Both the position numbers and the translations under genes were made by a program. DNA of 64,000 bases, from the NCBI GenBank assembly GCA_016719925.1, contig JADJYC010000002.1, positions 1 through 64,000 on the forward strand. Direction: 5' to 3'. This DNA is from Crocinitomicaceae bacterium. Its GTDB lineage: Bacteria > Bacteroidota > Bacteroidia > Flavobacteriales_D > Crocinitomicaceae. The notes beneath the pieces were generated by a model. That model did no database searches and was not told the DNA's origin. It worked only from the letters and a program-made list of their open reading frames with translations. Shown one piece after another: positions 58,433 through 64,000 of this stretch (position 1 is the stretch's first letter; every line of letters starts with the position of its first letter).

Positions 58433-58991
58433 AATTCAGATTTTTATTTTCTTTGGCCACATCTTCATCAATCATCTGACGAAGTAAAACTCTTGCCCTG
58501 CTGTATTGTGATTTGGATGTTCCCTCTGATGTACCCATCAGTTCACCAATCTCAGCATGGTTATATCCTTCAACTGCATACAGGTTAAAAACATTTCTAA
58601 ATCCGGCAGGCAGTTTCTGAATTTTTTTGAGCAGATCTTCCAGTCCCATTTTTTCAATAGCAGAATCTTCAGTCAGCGGATTTGCCTCTTTCATATCATA
58701 CACCACCGCCATAATTTTTTGTGTTTTGTTTTTGCGGTATTGTTCCAATGCCATGTTTACCGTTATCATTCGCATCCAATCCCCCAATGATCCTTTACCC
58801 GACCAGGAATCAAGATTTTTAAAGGCGCGGAGGAAGGACTCCTGAAGAACATCTTCAGCTTCCATTTCACTGGATGCATATCTTAAACAAATTCCTTTCA
58901 TCATATAAACAAAACGGTCGTACAATTCCTGCTGCGCTAACCGTATATTTTTCTGGCAGGCCTTAACTAAATCAATGTCGCTATGTTTTGA
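58422..58991 (-). CDS. ECF-type RNA polymerase sigma factor
   Basis: Region 2: DVLQESFLRAFKNLDSWSGK, GDWMRMITVNMALEQYRKN. Region 4: LPAGFRNVFNLYAVEGYNHA, EIGELMGTSEGTSKSQYSRA. The first ATG-like start in this frame is at 58925, but the frame stays open upstream with conserved region-1/2 text (DIDLVKACQKNIRLAQQELY) to about 59005, where no standard start is seen. The real start is therefore upstream of 58925, and the start codon may be lost. It overlaps the barrel protein gene. Confidence 0.85.
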   Translation of the reverse strand, partial: SKHSDIDLVKACQKNIRLAQQELYDRFVYMMKGICLRYASSEMEAEDVLQESFLRAFKNLDSWSGKGSLGDWMRMITVNMALEQYRKNKTQKIMAVVYDMKEANPLTEDSAIEKMGLEDLLKKIQKLPAGFRNVFNLYAVEGYNHAEIGELMGTSEGTSKSQYSRARVLLRQMIDEDVAKENKNLNYAN

Positions 58992-59030
58992 ATAATCTGA
59001 AATAATTTATTTGTTTGGAAACATATCTCA

Positions 59031-59690
59031 TTAACGAAACACTAACCCAAAACGGATTTCCAATCTGTTAATTTGTGAAATGGTGGTAAAATCATCCCAC
59101 CACGAACTGTTTTCCTTAAGCCAGGCATAGCGGTATCCCAGTGATGTAGACACTCCAACATGTCTTGAAACGTAATGAGTCACTCCCAAATCAATGCCTC
59201 CGGAAAATCCTCCTTTGTTAAACTCAAAGTTTTGCATTGGCATTTCATATCCGGCGCTGACTGAAATAAATGGTCTGGTATTGCCTTCCAGAATACTGTA
59301 TCTGGATTCCAAAAACACAGGTATGTACGGATCCCATCTCAGCGATTCAATCCCTAATCCAAAACCAAAATCCCAGTGCCGGTTGAGTGAAAAACCATTG
59401 ACAACTCTGAATGATCCTCCAATATCATTTCCGCTCAAAACGCCTAATGAAACACGATTGTAATATCCCGTTTCTTTTATTTCTGTTTTGAATTTTTCCA
59501 CACTCAAAACTTCATCTGCTGAAAAATTCCAATAACTTCCGTCTCTTGTTCTCAGCCTCACACCGGTGGAATCATTTTGCAGCACTTCTCCTCTGACGGC
59601 TGATCCGTTTTTGAGATTTACAACGCTGTTCATCTGCGCCAGCATGTAAAAAGGAGTGATCATAAAAACAATCAGAATTATTTTTTTCAT
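59031..59690 (-). CDS. Outer-membrane beta-barrel hypothetical protein
   Basis: 219 residues: signal peptide MKKIILIVFMITPFYMLAQ, then a small beta domain (VVNLKNGSAVRGEVLQNDST) and a barrel-like C-terminus with repeated aromatic-ending strands (HWDFGFGLGIESLRWDPY, FSGGIDLGVTHYVSRHVGVS, NRLEIRFGLVFR). The final Phe/Arg strand is usual for barrel proteins. Located between the lipoprotein and sigma genes. Confidence 0.75.
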   Translation of the reverse strand: MKKIILIVFMITPFYMLAQMNSVVNLKNGSAVRGEVLQNDSTGVRLRTRDGSYWNFSADEVLSVEKFKTEIKETGYYNRVSLGVLSGNDIGGSFRVVNGFSLNRHWDFGFGLGIESLRWDPYIPVFLESRYSILEGNTRPFISVSAGYEMPMQNFEFNKGGFSGGIDLGVTHYVSRHVGVSTSLGYRYAWLKENSSWWDDFTTISQINRLEIRFGLVFR

Positions 59691-59694
59691 AGTA

Positions 59695-60051
59695 CTAAAG
59701 TTTAGATACTTTCAGTTTTACTTCTTTGTCTTTGAATGAAATTTCTTTTCCTTCTTCAGGATATGGGAGTAAATCTTCAAGCACAATTTTGTGACCGAAA
59801 ACCGTTGTGTCATTTCCTATTCCTGACAGCGTAAAACTTGTTTCTTCATCACCTGATTCCGCTTTGAGATAAACGGATGCTTCTCCTTCCCAGATACAGT
59901 TTGTACCTATTGGACAACGCGAATCTGTATAATCTCTGAACTCAATTTTCAGTTCTTTTGACCGGTAAACTTCACCTGTATTCAGTTGTTCCTTCTCACA
60001 CGCAACTGCCGTCATCCCGACAACACAAATTGCAATCAGCACGTTTCTCAT
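59695..60051 (-). CDS. Small exported lipoprotein
   Basis: 118 residues with the lipoprotein signal MRNVLIAICVVGMTAVAC (Cys18), then a beta-rich domain with KELKIEFRDYTDSRCPIGTN and CIWEGEASVYLKAESGD. I have no family name. Four bases separate it from the barrel gene, so they are cotranscribed. Confidence 0.75.
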   Translation of the reverse strand: MRNVLIAICVVGMTAVACEKEQLNTGEVYRSKELKIEFRDYTDSRCPIGTNCIWEGEASVYLKAESGDEETSFTLSGIGNDTTVFGHKIVLEDLLPYPEEGKEISFKDKEVKLKVSKL

Positions 60052-60056
60052 ATTTA

Positions 60057-61300
60057 CTAAAAGCTAAATGAACTTAATAATTCAAGATTTGATAAATCAG
60101 AATAATCATATTGTCTGATTCCGTCTTCACCAATTACTATTGCTACGTTGTTATACGGAATAACATCAACCGCTTCAATATCTTTAAACCGGTGTAATAA
60201 ATTATCTCCGCAGGTAAGCGGATTCGAAGCATCAAAAAATTTTCAATCCATCTTCACCGTCACAAATAAAAAGCGCATTGCCAGAAATTCCAAGTCCGTG
60301 CGGATTTGTCATTTCAAATGATTTTTGCAGAACAGGATTATTGATATCTGAAATGTCTATAACATCCAGTTGATTCAAATCACCCGCACAAAAAGAATTG
60401 GAACGCACTGTCACATAACAGTAGTTTCCCTGAACCACAACCGGATCACACGCTGTCATGTGATTTACTTCACTCACATATTCAGGCATAGCAGGATTTG
60501 TTGTATTGTAAATCAGCATACCGGTTGTAGTTCCCATGAACAAATAATTGTTGTACGGAAAAAGTGTTTCCACATCTCTCCAGGTATAAACAGGATTTGA
60601 AGCAACCGGTGAAAGCGGATTTGAAATATTGATAGGTCTTAACTGACCATAATCCATCACATATAAATAATCATTGATGATGGTAAAGCGTGTAATAGAA
60701 CCGCTGATTCCGGTACCGCCTGAAGTTTGTGCGTCAAAAGACATGGCAGAAATTTCCATACAATTTATGCAGTTATTCCACAGCGGAACATCATTTACTT
60801 CTTCCTTCACAGCACGATATTCCCACGCAGTAACAACTCCCAGATTTTTATCAATAACACCCACCGGATAGTTTTTTTCCATCACCGGTAATGCCTGCGG
60901 AAACTGATCTTTCATGCGTGCAACTTCAACCGGCGTTGTGATATTTGAAATATCAAATACCACCAAATCAATAAAACTGTTTGCATAGAGGTAGTTGTCT
61001 TTGATTGACATTCCGGTGCAACCAATCAGATTTAGAAAACCAAGATTAACCGGAGAAGATGGATTTTCATTATCAATAAAATGAATTCCGGCATCCGGCT
61101 CAATGACAAAAAGATATTGTCCTTTGATATAAATGTTTCCGTCTTTTTTTATGCTTTGAGGAGATTTGAATTCGGCGGGTTCACGGAAAGATTCATAATC
61201 CGTATAAACAGGGAAAACATCCGGTGTATTTATTGGTTATTTTATCATGGCACGAACCAAGAACTAAAATGGCTGTGAAAAGAATGAGTGCATTTTTCAT
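60057..61300 (-). CDS. LVIVD-repeat lipoprotein, two frameshifts
   Basis: About 414 residues. The ATG at 61300 opens a lipoprotein signal (MKNALILFTAILVLGSC). One base shift near 61225 leads to TPDVFPVYTDYESFREPAEF, and the frame then stays open from about 61220 to 60235 with beta-propeller-like repeats (LVVFDISNITTPVEVARMKD, NYCYVTVRSNSFCAGDLNQL). A second shift near 60235 restores FDASNPLTCGDNLLHRFKDI and the end LSSFSF. LVIVD repeats form surface propellers of unknown binding function. First gene of the minus-strand envelope operon. Confidence 0.75.
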
Positions 61301-61487
61301 AATTCAGTTTTTTTATTTTGCAGAGAAGCGCGCATTCTCCGGCTTGTTTTTCCTTCTGATGAAGTTGGGGGTAAAAGGGTTGCAAAAGTTTTAATTATTT
61401 TTCTAAAAGTCTGATTTATTGGGATCTACAGCGCGATTTAGAATTGATCAAGATTCGGACTTTCACTATTTGAACCAACAAATTCAG

Positions 61488-61495
61488 TATCTTTG
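61488..61495 (+). promoter_or_regulatory. -7 box for the small CxxC membrane protein
   Basis: TATCTTTG, fitting TAnnTTTG, 18 bases before the ATG at 61513. Confidence 0.55.
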
Positions 61496-61512
61496 TATCA
61501 GAAATAATTTAA

Positions 61513-61756
61513 ATGCGCTACCGGATTTACCTCTTCCTGGTTTTTCTTTTTTTTCCTGAAAGATCTTTCAGCGCAATGCACCATGTGTAAAGCTGTAGCA
61601 GAAGATGAAGTGGAAGAAGAAGGTGAAACCGGAATCAACACCGGCATTCTTTATTTAATGGTAGTTCCATATATTGTTCTCTTTATTGTTTTCAGAAAAA
61701 AGATTTTTGGATTTTTAAAAGATTTGAAAAAGGCCACCGGGAAATCGTCTACTTGA
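61513..61756 (+). CDS. Small membrane protein with CxxC motif, one frameshift
   Basis: About 80 residues. The signal-like leader MRYRIYLFLVFLFFPERSFS is followed by one base shift near 61575, then AQCTMCKAVAEDEVEEEGET, a membrane helix (GILYLMVVPYIVLFIVF) and a basic tail. The CxxC lies just after the leader on the exported side. Small proteins of this pattern (AQCxMC plus one helix) are common in Flavobacteriales; function unknown. Confidence 0.6.
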
Positions 61757-61867
61757 GGGAAGAGGGCTAAGGACAAAGGGCTAAGGACAAAGGGCTAAGG
61801 ACAAAGGACTAAGGACAAAGGGAAAAGGACAGAGGACAAAGGGACAAAGGACAGAGGACAGAGGGCA
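61757..61867. repeat. Heptamer array, GGACAAAGGGCTAA type
   Basis: Units GGACAAA, GGGCTAA, GGACAGA and GGGAAAA in tandem right after the small membrane protein stop. The same family occurs at 5016-5226 and inside sufD. Confidence 0.85.
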
Positions 61868-62149
61868 TTTTATAGATTCCACATTTTCATTTTAGGTTGT
61901 CAACTCTTAACATATCAACCTATCAACTAAAAAATCCTAAAATTAATTTTACCACAGAGACGCTGTCGCTTCACAAAGAAGACGCAGAGGTTCACAAAGA
62001 AAAAATCTTTACATTTCAAACCTATCCAACCTACGTTGTGATGGTGTATTCCAATTGCAACTATAAACTTTTCAACTCATCAACTAAAAAGCGGCAAGCT
62101 GTTAAGATTTTTCTGTAATTACAAAAGTCAGAGTGAAAAGAGGCTACAA
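61868..62149. repeat. Mixed dispersed repeats, no gene
   Basis: Contains AACATATCAACCTATCAAC, an inverted copy of the TTGATAGGTTGA family, and ACCACAGAGACGCTGTC with CACAAAGAAGACGCAGAGG, another dispersed repeat. A 73-codon open frame here consists of repeat text and is not credited. Confidence 0.6.
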
Positions 62150-62392
62150 AAAAAACTGTCCGAAGTTTTCCCGAAAAAAGTTCGCAAAAAAAAACGCTGT
62201 CTGAGGTTTTCTCGAAAAGAGTTCACAAAAAAAACGCTGTCTGAGGTTTTCTCGAAAAGAGTTCACAAAAAAAACGCTGTCTGAGGTTTTCTCGAAAAGA
62301 GTTCACAAAAAAAACGCTGTCTGAGGTTTTCTCGAAAAGAGTTCACAAAAAAAACGCTGTCTGAGGTTTTCTCGAAGACAGCGTTTTTTTTT
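62150..62392. repeat. 40-base tandem array derived from a terminator half
   Basis: Units start at about 62180 (degenerate), 62221, 62261, 62301 and 62341. The core AAACGCTGTCTGAGGTTTTC ends in TCGAAAAGAGTTCAC. The last unit meets an inverted half (AGACAGCGTT, 62376-62385), forming a functional hairpin. The other units repeat only one arm plus the A/T run. Confidence 0.88.
62353..62385. terminator. Terminator after the small minus-strand gene
   Basis: AACGCTGTCT (62353-62362) and AGACAGCGTT (62376-62385) form a perfect 10-bp stem with T-runs on both strands. Confidence 0.85.
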
Positions 62393-62417
62393 TTATTTTA
62401 TATCAGAATAAAAATTC

Positions 62418-62609
62418 TTACTTAAGTTGATTTGGATCGTTAGCAGCTTGTTTGTTAAACTGAATCTGACGATACATCCAGTATCCAAAACCTACGAAAC
62501 CACCAATCATGACTGTTTTCCAGTATAATTCTCCCGTAGGTTCGAGGGTGTTTTCAAATAACCAATAAAACATGTCACCTAACCAATAAAAAAACTCTGC
62601 TGAACTCAT
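62418..62609 (-). CDS. Small membrane protein, DUF6341-like
   Basis: 63 residues: MSSAEFFYWLGDMFYWLFEN, TLEPTGELYWKTVMIGGFVG and FGYWMYRQIQFNKQ. Aromatic-rich with one clear membrane helix. I recall proteins like this next to the DUF6427 gene in Flavobacteria, as here. Function unknown. A -7 box (TACATTTG, minus, 62630-62637) lies 21 bases upstream. Confidence 0.7.
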   Translation of the reverse strand: MSSAEFFYWLGDMFYWLFENTLEPTGELYWKTVMIGGFVGFGYWMYRQIQFNKQAANDPNQLK

Positions 62610-62629
62610 AGTTATCTAAGTTTGATAGG

Positions 62630-62637
62630 CAAATGTA
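62630..62637 (-). promoter_or_regulatory. -7 box for the small DUF6341-like gene
   Basis: TACATTTG on the minus strand, fitting TAnnTTTG. Confidence 0.5.
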
Positions 62638-62666
62638 ATAAATAATTACACTAATTTTACCCTGCT

Positions 62667-63620
62667 GTGGTTTTTTTATATAAGTCCAAAACTCCCTTGT
62701 CTATTTTTACGCTTCCAATTGTTATTGCAATTGCCTGCAGCACTTTGTTTTTCAAGCATCAGGGAGAATTTGTTTACTATTTTAACTGGCAGACAATCTG
62801 GTTTAATAACATTCATTCAACACCCTGGCTGAACTTTCTACTGGCGGGCGCTTTCATCAGTTTAAATGCCCATCAGCTCAATAATGTTTTCAACCGTAAT
62901 ACGTTTTTTTCCAAAGACAGTTTTCTGCCAGGTTTTATTTATGTGACCGGATTAATAACATTTAATCAGCTGGAATTTTCACCACTGCTGATCGGACACA
63001 CATTTATTATTGGAGCATTTGCCGCCTTGCTTCAGCTTAAACGCCAGGAACCGGCAAAAAATCAGGTGTTCATTGGTTCTTTTCTGATCGGTATGGCTAT
63101 TGTATTTTCCCCTATGCAGCTAACACTTGCTCTGTTGCCCTGGATAAGTTTGATCATTATCCGTCCGTTCAACTGGAGAGAATGGATCATAGCCTTAATT
63201 GGTATTGGAATTCCAATCTATTTTCACTTTACTGTTTATTTCATTAGTACAGGTAAGTGGGATATTGAAAGTGCTGATTTTGTGCTGTATCAGATTGATC
63301 TGACATGGACAATCATGGACCAGATAAAATATGGCTTTTTTTCTTTTTGTGTATTCATTGCCATCCTGAGATATCTGATTATCATGCGGAATCAGCTTGT
63401 TAACTTTAAAAAAATCAGTCAGGTCGTTCTGGCCGCCGGTTTGCTTTCTGTATTTAGTTTTTTCATTGGGTGGTACGGATTTAATATGGTCTACTCCGGT
63501 TTTCTGATTCCTGCAGGAATAATTATCAGTGTTCAGTTGCTTTACAGTGAAAGATCAGCTTTTTCAAGTGGTCTGGTGACCATTTGGTTTTTTGTTGCTT
63601 TGGCAGGATTGTTTATCTGA
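62667..63620 (+). CDS. Multi-pass membrane protein, DUF6427-like
   Basis: 317 residues with eight or so membrane helices (LSIFTLPIVIAIACSTLFF, WLNFLLAGAFISLNAHQLNN, PLLIGHTFIIGAFAALLQLK, LTLALLPWISLIIIRPFNWR and others). GTG start. Divergent from the small DUF6341-like gene. A membrane role is certain; I cannot name a substrate. Confidence 0.75.
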   Translation: MVFLYKSKTPLSIFTLPIVIAIACSTLFFKHQGEFVYYFNWQTIWFNNIHSTPWLNFLLAGAFISLNAHQLNNVFNRNTFFSKDSFLPGFIYVTGLITFNQLEFSPLLIGHTFIIGAFAALLQLKRQEPAKNQVFIGSFLIGMAIVFSPMQLTLALLPWISLIIIRPFNWREWIIALIGIGIPIYFHFTVYFISTGKWDIESADFVLYQIDLTWTIMDQIKYGFFSFCVFIAILRYLIIMRNQLVNFKKISQVVLAAGLLSVFSFFIGWYGFNMVYSGFLIPAGIIISVQLLYSERSAFSSGLVTIWFFVALAGLFI

Positions 63621-63682
63621 ACCCGTTCATTCAGTGAGCAGATTGTTAGTAATTCCGTTCGTATCAATTGTACCAGATTAAT

Positions 63683-63690
63683 TAACTTTG
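63683..63690 (+). promoter_or_regulatory. -7 box for purQ
   Basis: TAACTTTG, fitting TAnnTTTG, 22 bases before the purQ ATG. Confidence 0.55.
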
Positions 63691-63711
63691 GGCCTTTAAA
63701 AAAGCATACTC

Positions 63712-64000
63712 ATGAAATTTGGTGTTGTTACTTTTCCCGGTTCAAATTGTGATCAGGATATGATTTATACCCTGGGAACAATGATGGGTCAAAAAGTTGA
63801 ACATCTCTGGCATAAAGACACTGACTTAAAAGGTTGTGACTTTATTGTTTTACCCGGAGGATTTTCTTACGGAGATTATTTGCGCTCAGGTGCTATTGCC
63901 AGATTTTCACCCATTATGCAGGAAGTAATTGCACACGGTCAGCGTGGCGGATATGTAATGGGAGTTTGTAATGGTTTTCAGATTTTATGCGAAACTCCTT
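63712..64000 (+). CDS. purQ: Phosphoribosylformylglycinamidine synthase glutaminase subunit PurQ, cut by the window edge
   Basis: The first 96 residues: MKFGVVTFPGSNCDQDMIYT, then the glutamine amidotransferase motifs FIVLPGGFSYGDYLRSGAIA and the nucleophile loop MGVCNGFQILCE. PurQ supplies ammonia to PurL in purine synthesis. The catalytic His/Glu near the C-terminus lie outside the window. Confidence 0.93.
   Translation, partial: MKFGVVTFPGSNCDQDMIYTLGTMMGQKVEHLWHKDTDLKGCDFIVLPGGFSYGDYLRSGAIARFSPIMQEVIAHGQRGGYVMGVCNGFQILCETP

Noticed and set aside
61897..62118. 73-residue plus-strand open frame
   Set aside because: Built from two dispersed repeat families (CAACCTATCAAC and CACAAAGAAGACGCAGAGG).
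62180..62380. Possible CRISPR array (40-base units)
   Set aside because: Tandem units without unique spacers; derived from a terminator arm.
1..64000. tRNA, rRNA and riboswitches
   Set aside because: I looked for cloverleaf signatures (GGTTCRA with CCA-side pairing), rRNA cores and FMN/TPP-type leaders near ribF and pdxJ and saw none; a covariance-model scan would be decisive.

Overview
The window reads as a chromosome segment of a low-GC Bacteroidota, most likely Flavobacteriales and possibly near Crocinitomicaceae. Support: promoter -7 boxes of the form TAnnTTTG upstream of many genes, type IX secretion C-terminal sorting domains, a type-B cytochrome b/SdhA/SdhB set, a short AtpC, and the gene neighbourhood uppS-bamA-ompH-ompH-murI. 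The family-level placement is inference. I saw no rRNA, tRNA or CRISPR array.

Layout. 1-4.9 kb (minus): murI, two OmpH/Skp chaperones, bamA and uppS. 4.9-5.6 kb: tandem repeats. 5.6-7.4 kb: atpC and atpD. 7.6-9.0 kb: ribF and a leucine-rich-repeat protein. 9-22.5 kb: a glycosyltransferase, glyS, a DUF2306 membrane protein, a beta-propeller/SpoIIE phosphatase sensor, an aldehyde dehydrogenase, a CBS-NadK fusion and pdxJ. 22.8-27.7 kb: an alpha/beta hydrolase and sdhCAB, with a four-helix-bundle gene lodged between sdhA and sdhB. 27.9-32.5 kb: sufABCD, with a second four-helix-bundle gene and further repeats. 33-34.3 kb: a broken secreted protein. 34.4-44.3 kb: an inorganic-carbon cluster (beta-carbonic anhydrases, a SulP-carbonic anhydrase fusion, a second SulP, DabB and DabA). 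44.5-52.8 kb: a methyltransferase, a BRO-N/Fic fusion, a phosphoesterase, a thioredoxin-like protein, and a sigma factor with an anti-sigma/trypsin-like fusion divergent from a von Willebrand lipoprotein. 53-57 kb: a TPR/SpoIIE phosphatase and queA. 57-61.3 kb: an ECF sigma factor with envelope proteins. 61.5-64 kb: small membrane proteins and the start of purQ.

How the genes work together. The carbon cluster could interconvert and import CO2/bicarbonate: DabA/DabB as an energy-coupled hydration pump, SulP proteins as anion carriers, soluble carbonic anhydrases for equilibration. Two ECF sigma loci each carry a membrane partner with an unusual exported C-terminal domain, and two SpoIIE-type phosphatases have large sensory N-termini. 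All are envelope-to-cytoplasm signalling candidates.

Two patterns cut across the window. First, many conserved, normally indispensable genes (bamA, atpD, glyS, sufB, sdhA, sdhB, pdxJ, dabA) are split by single-base shifts, and three places look like deletions of roughly 150-300 bases. Error-prone sequence or assembly is the simplest reading, so I give whole-gene spans and mark the breaks. Second, intergenic DNA is full of degenerate repeats of different sequence but a shared period of about 7 bases. Both four-helix-bundle genes are bracketed by inverted copies of such heptamers, each gene with its own sequence, and similar brackets without a gene occur elsewhere. This looks like a family of small repeat-bounded elements invading operons, and is the most unusual structure here.
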